Shown: positions 1 to 6,988 of the stretch, in pieces | How the letters are laid out: each line of letters begins with the position of its first letter | How positions within the stretch are numbered: the stretch's first letter is position 1 | Assembly: GCA_022564545.1 (NCBI GenBank) | Contig: JADFLG010000013.1 | Span: 4,203 to 36,378, forward strand | Direction: 5' to 3' | DNA length: 32,176 nucleotides | Source of the DNA: Chloroflexota bacterium | GTDB lineage: Bacteria > Chloroflexota > Dehalococcoidia > Lucifugimonadales > Lucifugimonadaceae | Program-made: the position numbers and the translations under genes | The notes under the pieces: generated by a model | Database searches by the model: none | The model's input: only the letters and a program-made list of their open reading frames with translations | Told to the model about the DNA's origin: nothing

Positions 1-853
1 CAAGGTGCAGGACCGGGCTGTTCCGGTTGACCTCGTCAAGGAAAATCATTCCCGGCTCGCCATTGCGCCATGCGCCATAAACAATCTTGCTGAACACCTC
101 GCGGGCGTCCAGCCGGTCGACCTCCACTATCTCGCTGTCGAGGTTTGCGGGGTCGGAAAGTGTGCGAAGCGGGTAGGTCGTGCCGTTCTGCACCGCCTGC
201 ATGAATTCGTCAGAAGCGCCGACCGAGATATTGAAGTTGTGGATTTGACCTTCGACCTTCTTGCAATCGATGAATTCGAGAATGTCGGGGTGGTGTATAT
301 CCAGCACGGCCATGTTCGCACCGTCACGCTTGCCACCCTGTGTCACGAGGGTCGAGACAGACGACAGGTGTCGCAGCACGGCGATCGGCCCACAGGCTTT
401 GCCATGAGTGGTCCTGATGCTGGCGTTCTTCGGCCGGAGGGCTGTAAGGGCAAATCCGGTGCCACCGCCATATTTCTGCACCATTGCGGCATCGTGAGCG
501 GCACCCATGATCCCCTCCATGCTGTCATCGAGGGGGAGCACGAAACAGGCAGACAGCGTCCCTGCGCCCGTGCCGGCGTTCATCAGCGTGGGCGAGTTTG
601 GCAGGTACTCCAGGCTGGCCATCATCTGGTAGAAATTCTCTTCGAGTTCCGCCACCTCGCCGGGGGTCTTTTCGTACTTTAACTCGGGGGCCGCCAACGC
701 CCTGGCTACCCTGCGGAACATGCCTTCCGGCGTTTCGACGATTTCTCCCTCTGAGTCCTTCTGCAAATACCGTTTGTCGAGGACAACGCGTGCATTGTCG
801 GTAATCACTGCTGGAGTGAATTCTTCGACTGGTGTTTTGCCGTTTTTACTCAT
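1..853 (-). CDS. nrdJ: Vitamin B12-dependent ribonucleoside-diphosphate reductase (class II), N-terminal part
   Basis: This enzyme reduces ribonucleotides to deoxyribonucleotides in the cytoplasm, using adenosylcobalamin to make the thiyl radical. The window holds the first ~284 residues; the gene runs off the left edge, whereas family members are usually 700 residues or more. The translation shows the class II/NrdA-like N-terminal sequence PNSPTLMNAG followed by ACFVLPLDDS, whose Cys matches the conserved active-site position, then KYGGGTGF and TQGGKRDGANMAVLDIHHPD. The ATG at 853 follows AGGA at a good distance; an in-frame ATG at 877 would add eight residues. It lies about 170 nt downstream of nrdR on the same strand, so both probably share the NrdR-controlled promoter near 1757-1781. 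No separate NrdR box was seen in the 854-1024 gap. Family assignment is firm. Confidence 0.95.
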   Translation of the reverse strand, partial: MSKNGKTPVEEFTPAVITDNARVVLDKRYLQKDSEGEIVETPEGMFRRVARALAAPELKYEKTPGEVAELEENFYQMMASLEYLPNSPTLMNAGTGAGTLSACFVLPLDDSMEGIMGAAHDAAMVQKYGGGTGFALTALRPKNASIRTTHGKACGPIAVLRHLSSVSTLVTQGGKRDGANMAVLDIHHPDILEFIDCKKVEGQIHNFNISVGASDEFMQAVQNGTTYPLRTLSDPANLDSEIVEVDRLDAREVFSKIVYGAWRNGEPGMIFLDEVNRNSPVLHL

Positions 854-1024
854 GTGCGTGTCCTGCGTAATGGTCATTTCCGTGCTTTTCACCCTAATTC
901 TGAACTTCTAATCTTCTATGTGCGTGAGTTCGCGATGCCGGCCCAGGCAGTTGTGCCTTTGCCAGTGTTGTTTTGTCCGTTGTCCGTTTCGTTGGTCTCT
1001 GGCCGGACCGTGTGAGACAGTTGG

Positions 1025-1573
1025 CTAGCGCTGCCTCGCTCGCCTGCGTCGGCCCCGACTTGCCAGCCGCGGCACGTCGTCCTCAATCAACCTCAACTGG
1101 TTCTTCGAGCCGTCATTTTCTCCTTCTGTGGGACCGGACAGTGCCTCAACCTCTTTTGTGAAGGAATCGACGTCCTGAAAATCGCGGTAGACCGAGGCGA
1201 ACCTGATGTACGCCACCCGGTCGAGTATCTTCAGCCGCTCAATACACATCTCGCCGATCACCCTTGCCTCGACCTCTGCTTTCGAGAGTTTGTGCAACTC
1301 GTTTTCTATGTCCACAACCATCTTAGAAATGGCGCCGACCTCCAAGGGCCGCTTGGCACACGCAGTCCGTAGCGAACGCTCCAGTTTTTCCGACGAAAAC
1401 GCCTCGCGGCGGCCATCCCGCTTGACGATCATCAGGGGCATCGAGTGAACACGTTCGTAGGTCGTGAACCGAAGTTCACACCGCATGCACTCACGCCGCC
1501 TGCGCACGCCGTCGGGCGACTCACGCGAGTCGATCACACGTGATTCATTGTTTCCACAAAAGGGACAATGCAT
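1025..1573 (-). CDS. nrdR: Transcriptional repressor NrdR
   Basis: NrdR senses ATP/dATP through an ATP-cone and represses ribonucleotide reductase genes. The protein begins MHCPFCGNNESRVIDSRES, with zinc-ribbon cysteines at 3, 6, 29 and 32, and carries the TTYERV segment followed by an ATP-cone (about residues 46-136, MPLMIVKRDGRREAFSSEKL onward). The length is 182 aa, slightly more than the usual ~150-160, because of an Arg-rich tail. The reading frame is open further upstream to 1747, but homology begins at the ATG at 1573, so that start is chosen; AAGG lies just upstream. It precedes nrdJ, its expected target, on the same strand. A paired NrdR-box site lies at its own promoter, which suggests autoregulation. 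Confidence 0.95.
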   Translation of the reverse strand: MHCPFCGNNESRVIDSRESPDGVRRRRECMRCELRFTTYERVHSMPLMIVKRDGRREAFSSEKLERSLRTACAKRPLEVGAISKMVVDIENELHKLSKAEVEARVIGEMCIERLKILDRVAYIRFASVYRDFQDVDSFTKEVEALSGPTEGENDGSKNQLRLIEDDVPRLASRGRRRRARQR

Positions 1574-1724
1574 CGCCTTAAATGCGCCAATCCAGAAAGT
1601 TCCGTACAGGCCGCGCAGAATGAACCCGCTCCAGGGCCAGGATTGTCGAAATCCGGGGCCCGGGGCAGGGCAGTGTGCCAAACAAAAGTTGAACACGCCG
1701 CCGGGCGGCTGCGGACACAGCCAT

Positions 1725-1772
1725 ACCCCACATTTAGTGGAGTGCACCCGAGACTACCACTATCCATTGAGT
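1725..1772 (-). promoter_or_regulatory. Paired NrdR boxes at the nrdR-nrdJ promoter
   Basis: Two 16-bp sites resemble the published NrdR-box consensus acaCwAtATaTwGtgt. Reading the plus strand, 1725-1740 (ACCCCACATTTAGTGG) matches about 11 of 16 positions and 1757-1772 (CCACTATCCATTGAGT) about 12 of 16. The gap between them is exactly 16 bp, so the centres are 32 bp apart. That is about three helical turns, the arrangement known for cooperative NrdR binding. The second box sits directly downstream of a minus-strand TTGACA -35 hexamer. Matches were counted by eye. Confidence 0.65.
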
Positions 1773-1781
1773 AGGTGTCAA
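1753..1781 (-). promoter_or_regulatory. Candidate promoter of nrdR-nrdJ
   Basis: A perfect -35 hexamer TTGACA lies on the minus strand at 1781-1776. Seventeen bases downstream is a weak -10 (GGTAGT). One NrdR box fills the -35/-10 spacer, a classic position for a repressor. The leader to the nrdR start would be about 170 nt. It contains a GC-rich hairpin near 1630-1665, in which a minus-strand GGATT/AATCC stem is nested inside GGGCC/GGCCC arms. The -10 is poor, so confidence is moderate. Confidence 0.45.
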
Positions 1782-1873
1782 TCCCCTGTGTCGACTGAAA
1801 TCGCATATTTCTTCTACAATAATCGGGGTTGCAACTGTGCAAGAATTATGCTTAGGACAACGGTGGGACACCG

Positions 1874-1895
1874 CGTAATTCGTAACGTAATTCGT
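1874..1895. repeat. Two tandem copies of a 12-bp unit upstream of uxuA
   Basis: CGTAATTCGT occurs at 1874-1883 and again at 1886-1895, a 12-bp period. Each copy is a near-palindrome around AATT. They lie in the 516-bp gap between the divergent nrdR and mannonate dehydratase genes, about 195 bp before the latter's start. They could be an operator, but nothing in the sequence identifies the protein that would bind. Confidence 0.4.
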
Positions 1896-1964
1896 CGCAC
1901 AAACAGGGTCCGAGTTCAAGAAGTTTGTTTCCCGGCGTGCTGGGAACAGGCGGCGGAAATTCGC

Positions 1965-1990
1965 TTGACATCCAGTTCGAAAAGTAGAAT
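1965..1990 (+). promoter_or_regulatory. Weak candidate promoter of the mannonate dehydratase gene
   Basis: TTGACA at 1965-1970 and TAGAAT at 1985-1990 are good hexamers on the plus strand. They are only 14 bp apart, shorter than the usual 16-18, so the pairing is uncertain. The gene start at 2090 is 100 bp downstream. Confidence 0.3.
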
Positions 1991-2089
1991 GCGAGCCAAC
2001 TCGGCCAGACGGGGGCGGTTTTGCCAATCCAAGTCAGCAGGCCGCCACGAGACACCGGGGCGGCCAGGGAACCAACAGGACAAGCCACA

Positions 2090-3166
2090 ATGAAGAACGC
2101 CTGGGCCGTGAGAATAGCAACCGACGAGGTGCTGGAGACCTCAGTTCAACTGGGTGTCAGAAACATCGTTTTCTACGGCGGCCCCGGAATGGACGTGTTG
2201 CCGGGATCTGACCAGCCCCACGGTAAGGAGCGGAACACATATGAGGACTACTCGGCCCTGCGTGAGCGAGTCGAGTCGTTCGGCCTGAAGATTGCCGCCT
2301 GTGAGGGCGGTTTCGTTGCGAATGAGAAGTATCACGACCTCGCCTTTGGTGGTCCCAAACGCGATGAATTAATCGAAGGGCTGGCGGCTGAAATCGCCGA
2401 CATGGGGCGGGCAGGCATCCCGATTCTCGGCTATCACTGGATGCCGGCTTCGGTCTGGCGTTCGGGCATTGTGCGGATCAGGGGAGGGGCCGAGGCCACG
2501 GCGTGGGACAGCGAATCTGATCAACAGGCGTCCATTCAGGATATTTCTATTCCCGACCACTACGATCTTTCGCGAGAGAACATGTGGGACTGCCTCGAAT
2601 ACTGGGTCAGGGCGATTACACCGGTGGCAGAGGAGGCGGGGATTAGATTGGGAATTCACCCCGACGACCCGCCCGTGCCGGAACTGGGAGGGGTCCCCCG
2701 GCTCCTCGGCAGCTTCGATGCTTACAAACGCCTGATCTCCATCGTGGACAGCCCGTCGAATGCAATTGAGTTCTGCCAGGGGACGTTCTCGGAAATGGCA
2801 GGCGCAGACATCTACGAGATGATCCATTACTTCGCCGAACGAAACAGGGTGCTTTACGTCCACTTCCGAAACGTGTCAGCCCGGGTCCCGAAATTCCACG
2901 AAGAGTTCATTAACACGGGTTACGTCGATATGAAACGGGCGATGGAAACGTACGATGCAGCTGGCTTCGACGGCATCTTCATGGACGATCACTGCCCGCT
3001 GATCGTAGGTGATGCCGACTTCCCGGGTAACTGGGGCGGATACCGCTCGAGGATCTTCGCACAGGGTTACATCCAGGCCATGCTCGAAGCCGTGACGGGT
3101 GCCCGCCCCGCAGGGTCCAGCACCGCAGGGGGATCGGCCGTAGTAATCGAGCGGGACCGCAGCTAA
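2090..3166 (+). CDS. uxuA: Mannonate dehydratase family protein (UxuA-like)
   Basis: UxuA dehydrates D-mannonate to 2-keto-3-deoxygluconate in hexuronate catabolism; it is a cytoplasmic metal-dependent TIM-barrel enzyme. The product is 358 aa and shows the family landmarks IHPDDPP, EFCQGTFSEM, VHFRNV and a late MDDHCP segment. The frame is open from 2021, but the ATG at 2090 has AGGA upstream (in AACAGGACAAGCCACA) and fits the usual N-terminus. The C-terminal ~20 residues (Gly/Ser/Ala-rich) contain a short repeat also found inside priA. Its stop overlaps by three bases the stop of the convergent HTH gene. No hexuronate transport or kinase genes are adjacent. UxuA-like paralogues are numerous in SAR202-type Chloroflexota, so the exact sugar acid is uncertain. 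Confidence 0.85.
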   Translation: MKNAWAVRIATDEVLETSVQLGVRNIVFYGGPGMDVLPGSDQPHGKERNTYEDYSALRERVESFGLKIAACEGGFVANEKYHDLAFGGPKRDELIEGLAAEIADMGRAGIPILGYHWMPASVWRSGIVRIRGGAEATAWDSESDQQASIQDISIPDHYDLSRENMWDCLEYWVRAITPVAEEAGIRLGIHPDDPPVPELGGVPRLLGSFDAYKRLISIVDSPSNAIEFCQGTFSEMAGADIYEMIHYFAERNRVLYVHFRNVSARVPKFHEEFINTGYVDMKRAMETYDAAGFDGIFMDDHCPLIVGDADFPGNWGGYRSRIFAQGYIQAMLEAVTGARPAGSSTAGGSAVVIERDRS

Positions 3167-3978
3167 CGGTCGACAAGCTTTTTGTTGATGACGGCATTGC
3201 TTTTTAGAAACTTGATCAGCACCGCCTCGACCCGTTCCCTCAGCTCCTTGTCGTCAATCTGCACATACGAAGCAGTTTCGACAATCGGAGACCTGAACCA
3301 GAACTTGTCATTGTGATCGCGAATTCTCTTGTCGATGGCTCTACCCTGGCCAACGTAAAGCGGCCGTTCGCTTATGTCGTAAAGCACGTAGACCCCGCTC
3401 AGCGCCGGATGCTGGCCAGGATCGTGCGGGTCGAAGTCGATCAGCTCGCCAACCCCGCTTAGCGCAGGGTGCTCGCAAGGGGCTTCAGGCCCGTGCCGAC
3501 CGAGTTCGATCGATACACCGAGGGCCTCTTCAGTCGCAACCGTCGCTTCATCTCCTGTATCGCCCGTAACATCCCGGGCATCCTGCGGTAATTGGAGATC
3601 AGTCGCGGGCCCTGGCCCGTCAATCGCTGAGTGCCGGGGCCCCGGCGCGCTGTCAACTTCTGCGTCGCAGATCCCCGGCATCGAAACCCCGGTCTTAAGC
3701 GACATCACCACCCCGGTCACGACAGCCGTCACCCTGGTCCGGTTCAACCAGGTCCCGGCCGAAGGCAACAGGCCCTCGCCTGGCACCTGATCACCAGGAT
3801 TGACACCCAGTACACGCTCAAGTTCGGCCATCCGGTTCAGACTCGGGGTCTGTCGTTCGTTCTCCCACTTCGACACAGTGATGTTTGTAACCCCGATGCG
3901 GCTGGCGAATTCGACCTGGGTCATTCTTGCCTGACGTCGAAGTTGTCTGATTTTGGACCCGAAATTCGCTTCACGCAT
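3163..3978 (-). CDS. XRE-family helix-turn-helix protein fused to a GIY-YIG domain
   Basis: With the ATG at 3978 (GAGGG six bases upstream) the product is 271 aa. Residues about 8-60 form an XRE/Cro helix-turn-helix (TQVEFASRIGVTNITVSKWE). A low-complexity linker of about 130 residues follows, rich in Gly, Asp and Pro, in which HPALSGV occurs twice, 20 residues apart. Residues about 195-271 look like a GIY-YIG fold: GVYVLYD for GIY, PLYVGQGR for YIG, an Arg/His-rich helix (KRIRDHN), and a helix with Glu in ERVEAVLIKFLKSNAVIN that fits the catalytic-Glu and terminal-Asn region. An in-frame ATG at 4047 is possible but would put a perfect palindrome inside the gene. It may be a nuclease-linked regulator; its function is unknown and the fusion is unusual. 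Confidence 0.8.
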   Translation of the reverse strand: MREANFGSKIRQLRRQARMTQVEFASRIGVTNITVSKWENERQTPSLNRMAELERVLGVNPGDQVPGEGLLPSAGTWLNRTRVTAVVTGVVMSLKTGVSMPGICDAEVDSAPGPRHSAIDGPGPATDLQLPQDARDVTGDTGDEATVATEEALGVSIELGRHGPEAPCEHPALSGVGELIDFDPHDPGQHPALSGVYVLYDISERPLYVGQGRAIDKRIRDHNDKFWFRSPIVETASYVQIDDKELRERVEAVLIKFLKSNAVINKKLVDR

Positions 3979-4003
3979 AATGCCCTCGAATATTTCTCTA
4001 GTA

Positions 4004-4026
4004 GTCATACTACCGCACAGTATGAC
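4004..4026. promoter_or_regulatory. Perfect inverted repeat, candidate operator of the HTH-GIY-YIG gene
   Basis: GTCATACT (4004-4011) and AGTATGAC (4019-4026) are exact reverse complements around a 7-bp spacer. The site lies 26 bp upstream of the preferred start at 3978, where an XRE repressor would be expected to bind its own promoter. A minus-strand CATACT within it resembles a -10 element. Confidence 0.55.
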
Positions 4027-4056
4027 ACAGGTGGAAAGATCATTCACCTCATACAG

Positions 4057-4096
4057 AAAAGACCCCGAGAGAAGGCTGGTTCTCGCGGGGTCTTTT
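4057..4096. terminator. Bidirectional rho-independent terminator between ftsZ and the HTH gene
   Basis: AAAAGACCCC followed by GAGA (4057-4070) pairs with TCTC then GGGGTCTTTT (4081-4096), with a two-base bulge and a 10-base loop. A and T runs on both flanks let it work in either direction. For the minus-strand ftsZ transcript it ends the division operon; ftsZ stops at 4184. Confidence 0.75.
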
Positions 4097-4183
4097 GTGA
4101 CTCGAACCCGGTGGGTCTATTGCGTTTATTGCGTTGATCTGGTGGGCGGAGCGATTTTGTGAAACTGGTTTTCTCAGCGCGGT

Positions 4184-5296
4184 CTAGTCGCTCGCCGCCA
4201 GCTCACGTGACGTGCGCCTGCGGGCGGCACGGTGATGCCGGAGGAACGGCGGGAGGTCGAGGGCATCCTCGTCGCTGAGAACCTCGCTCAGAGCGGCCGC
4301 CACAGCTGCCTCCTTCTCGGCCGATGCCTCGGCACTCGGGAAACCTGTGGCGATGATCGTCATCTTGACCTCGTTCTCCATCTTTGGGTCGGTGACCATA
4401 CCGAAGATGATGTTGCATTCGGGGTCGACCATATTCGACACGATCTCCGAGGCCTGGTGGACTTCCTGGAGTGTAAGGTCGGTGCCGCCAGTGACGTTGA
4501 ATATCACGCCGCGTGCGCCCTCGATCGAAACCTCAAGCAGCGGGCTGTCGATGGCTGCTTCAGCCGCCATCACGGCCCGGTTTTCACCGCTTCCGTGACC
4601 GATCGCCATCCAGGCCGGTCCGGCGTTCGACATGATTGCCTTCACGTCGGCGAAGTCCAGGTTGATCTCACCGGGCACAAGAATCAGTTCGGCAATCGAT
4701 TGCACGCCCTGCCGCAGAACGTCGTCGGCCATTCGGAAGGCCATGTCCATTGACAGGTTTTCGTTCGACATGATCAACAACCGGTCGTTGGGGATGACGA
4801 TCAATGTGTCGACAACTTCGGACAGTGTCGCAATGCCGTCGTCGGCCTGCCTTCGTCTTCGTGACCCTTCAAAGTTGAACGGCTTGGTCACTACGCCAAC
4901 GGTAAGCGCGCCCAGTTCCTGGGCTACTTCGGCAACCACTGGCGACCCGCCGGTCCCCGTGCCACCGCCCATACCTGCAGCGATAAAGACGAGGTCGGCT
5001 CCTTCTAGAGCACGTTTTATCTCATCACGGTCCTCTTCGTGGCACTCGCGGCCCTTCGCAGGGTCGCCGCCAACACCGAGTCCGCGGGCTGTACGGTCGC
5101 CAACCCGAATGCGTATTGGAACGTCTGAACGCGCCAGTGCCTGGGCGTCGGTGTTGATCGTGATGTACTCGACTTCAGGAATTCTGTCCCGGTACATGCG
5201 GGAAACTGCGTTTGAACCACCACCGCCTATACCGACGACCTTTATTGTGGCTGAGCCGATCATTTCTTCTGCTGGCGTATCTACCTGGCCGACCAT
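4184..5296 (-). CDS. ftsZ: Cell division protein FtsZ
   Basis: FtsZ is the tubulin-like GTPase that forms the division ring at midcell. The product is 370 aa. It has the N-terminal nucleotide-binding [11 protein letters not shown] (about 21-31), the tubulin signature GGGTGTG (110-116), and the T7 catalytic loop [11 protein letters not shown] (212-222, Asp214 and Asp217). The C-terminal linker is short (about 25 residues) and leads to DLPPFLR, the conserved peptide that binds FtsA. An Arg/His-rich tail follows. The ATG at 5296 has AAGGA about eight bases upstream. It lies 165 bp downstream of ftsA, with a hairpin in the gap, and is the last gene before a terminator. Confidence 0.98.
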   Translation of the reverse strand: MVGQVDTPAEEMIGSATIKVVGIGGGGSNAVSRMYRDRIPEVEYITINTDAQALARSDVPIRIRVGDRTARGLGVGGDPAKGRECHEEDRDEIKRALEGADLVFIAAGMGGGTGTGGSPVVAEVAQELGALTVGVVTKPFNFEGSRRRRQADDGIATLSEVVDTLIVIPNDRLLIMSNENLSMDMAFRMADDVLRQGVQSIAELILVPGEINLDFADVKAIMSNAGPAWMAIGHGSGENRAVMAAEAAIDSPLLEVSIEGARGVIFNVTGGTDLTLQEVHQASEIVSNMVDPECNIIFGMVTDPKMENEVKMTIIATGFPSAEASAEKEAAVAAALSEVLSDEDALDLPPFLRHHRAARRRTSRELAASD

Positions 5297-5384
5297 TGGT
5301 TTTTCCTTTTTGGCTGGGGACCGCCCGCTGTGCCTCGCTGATTTTTTGGAGGATTAGTGAGCGTCCGCGGAATTTTGGAGTTGC

Positions 5385-5404
5385 CGCCGTTCAAACGAAC
5401 GGCG
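5385..5404. other. Hairpin in the ftsA-ftsZ intercistronic gap
   Basis: CGCCGTTC and GAACGGCG form an 8-bp perfect stem with an AAAC loop (GTTT on the minus-strand transcript). It sits in the leader of ftsZ, about 90 nt before its start. There is no T-run after it on the transcribed (minus) strand, so it is more likely an mRNA-processing or stability element than a terminator. A T7 run follows on the plus strand, ten bases away. Confidence 0.5.
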
Positions 5405-5461
5405 TCGTTAGTTTTTTTAGCGCCCGGATTCTGTTTGCGCCTTGTCGTTGTCCACGCAACG

Positions 5462-6769
5462 CTATACGCCAGCAGTCTCCTTTTCGCGATCTGATTCTCG
5501 GCTCTGTTCTCGTTTGGGTAACCAGCCACGGATCATGGCGAGCGCACTGTTCAGCGATTTCGCGTCTGACCCGGAGACACCGGATACCGGAGCTCCTTTG
5601 CGGTGGCTAATGTGGTTTTCCGCCGGGAGGTTGCGAATGCCCCAGAGGGCGATGCCTGCCGCAGCTGAGTAGGACGGATCGTTTGTGCCCTCAGGCATTC
5701 CGTCGAGCCCGCGCGGCGTCGCCAGTCGAACTTTTCGCTGGAAGATGTACTTGGCGATATTCAGGAAGCCTTCCAGCTTGGCCCCGCCACCTGTAAACAC
5801 AATTCGATCGATCGAAACGTCTGCGAGGTGCGGTTCTTCAAGCTTGAGCAGGATCATTCGGAAGAGTTCCGAAACCCTTTCCTTCACGACCTGGCCTACC
5901 TCGCGTTTTGAGACGACCAGCGACTGGCTCATCGTCGTCGGGTGAAGTGTGATCTCCTCCGACATCCCGGCCAGTTCAGGAGCTGCCGTCCCGTGTTCGA
6001 TCTTGAGTCGTTCGGCCGAGTCGAAGTCGATTGCGAAGGCGATGCTCAAATCGTTCGAGAACTGGAACCCTCCCACGGGGATGACCGCCGTGTGTATTAC
6101 CGTTCCATCGTGGTAGACAGCGATATCCGAGGTGCCGCCGCCGACGTCGATCAGGACGGTGCCCTCTTCTCGCTCGTCAGCAGTCAGCACTGCGTCCGCG
6201 GTGGCCACTGGCTCGACAACCATCGAGGAGATTCGCACGCCGGCATCGGACACGGCGTTGTGGAGTTCGGTGATTTTCGAAACCGAGCCGGTGATCACGT
6301 GACTCTCGACGTGAAGTTCTCCCGTGTGCATCCCGAGCGGGTTTCTCACACCGTGCAGCCCATCCAGGGCGTAGCTACGGGGGATTACATGCAGCAGCTT
6401 TCGATCATCGGCAAGATCAAATCTGCCGGCGGCCTTCTTGGCTGCGGAAAGGTCGAGGTCTGTAACGGCGCGCATGCCGTCGGCCCGTGGGACGTTGACC
6501 CAGGTGTTTTTCGATTCAACGTGAGTGCCGGTAAGTCCGACGTATGCGGCGGTAATTCCAACATCGGCGTCTGCGGCTGCAACTGCCGTCGATTCACGAA
6601 TCGCAGCCGTGACGGCATGCGAATTGGCTACAACGCCCTTGCTCATGCCGCTGCACGGCACGACACCGATTCCGGCCACTTCCACACGGTGGTCGGCGCG
6701 CCTGCGGGTAATGATTGTGCATACCTTTGTGGTGCCAATGTCGATAGCTACTCTGAAATCTTCTTGCAT
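5462..6769 (-). CDS. ftsA: Cell division protein FtsA
   Basis: FtsA is an actin-like ATPase that tethers FtsZ to the membrane. The product is 435 aa, a normal length. It opens with VAIDIGTTKVCTII (phosphate 1), has VLIDVGGGTSDIAVY (phosphate 2, about 220-234) and IVFTGGGAKLEGF (adenosine motif). The 1C domain lies between them at about residues 85-165. The C-terminus has an amphipathic stretch, ALAMIRGWLPKREQ, that fits the membrane-targeting helix, followed by a charged tail. It lies directly upstream of ftsZ on the same strand. The absence of ftsQ and murein genes before it is notable. Confidence 0.96.
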   Translation of the reverse strand: MQEDFRVAIDIGTTKVCTIITRRRADHRVEVAGIGVVPCSGMSKGVVANSHAVTAAIRESTAVAAADADVGITAAYVGLTGTHVESKNTWVNVPRADGMRAVTDLDLSAAKKAAGRFDLADDRKLLHVIPRSYALDGLHGVRNPLGMHTGELHVESHVITGSVSKITELHNAVSDAGVRISSMVVEPVATADAVLTADEREEGTVLIDVGGGTSDIAVYHDGTVIHTAVIPVGGFQFSNDLSIAFAIDFDSAERLKIEHGTAAPELAGMSEEITLHPTTMSQSLVVSKREVGQVVKERVSELFRMILLKLEEPHLADVSIDRIVFTGGGAKLEGFLNIAKYIFQRKVRLATPRGLDGMPEGTNDPSYSAAAGIALWGIRNLPAENHISHRKGAPVSGVSGSDAKSLNSALAMIRGWLPKREQSRESDREKETAGV

Positions 6770-6832
6770 CGTGATGGTCTCCTGGTCGGGCAGTATTGGG
6801 TCAGGTCGGCGTTTTAGGCCAGGCGGGCGGGA

Positions 6833-6988
6833 TTAACGGAATAGCCGTGGCGGATCTGGTGGTTCAGCCCGAGTTATCAAACGGGCACCGGGCGATATAG
6901 CCGAACGCGGCCAGTGAATAATGGGAATATTGGGAATGACGGGAATAACGGGGGCGCGGGTTACACGTGGGGCGCGGAAGATGGTCAT
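6833..6988 (-). CDS. Doubtful 51-residue ORF coupled to rsmH
   Basis: An ATG at 6988 overlaps the rsmH TGA in an ATGA arrangement and opens 51 codons, in the place where ftsL sits in many division clusters. The peptide is Pro/Ile/Arg-rich (APVIPVIPNIPIIHWP) because of a 9-bp tandem repeat. It has no transmembrane segment or coiled coil, so it is not a recognisable FtsL. It may be translated through coupling, or may be chance. No homologue is recognised. Confidence 0.2.
   Translation of the reverse strand: MTIFRAPRVTRAPVIPVIPNIPIIHWPRSAISPGARLITRAEPPDPPRLFR
6920..6955. repeat. 9-bp tandem repeat, about four degenerate copies
   Basis: The copies AATGGGAAT, ATTGGGAAT, GACGGGAAT and AACGGGGGC follow one another without gaps between rsmH and ftsA. 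The unit keeps a reading frame, as a multiple of three. This is a possible slippage-prone microsatellite. Confidence 0.55.

Noticed and set aside
1464-2093. 209-codon plus-strand frame over the nrdR-uxuA gap
   Set aside because: It overlaps nrdR antisense and the regulatory region, and has no coding signature.
4632-5357. 241-codon plus-strand frame opposite ftsZ
   Set aside because: Ser/Thr/Pro-rich shadow of the ftsZ codons without a ribosome-binding site or homology signal.
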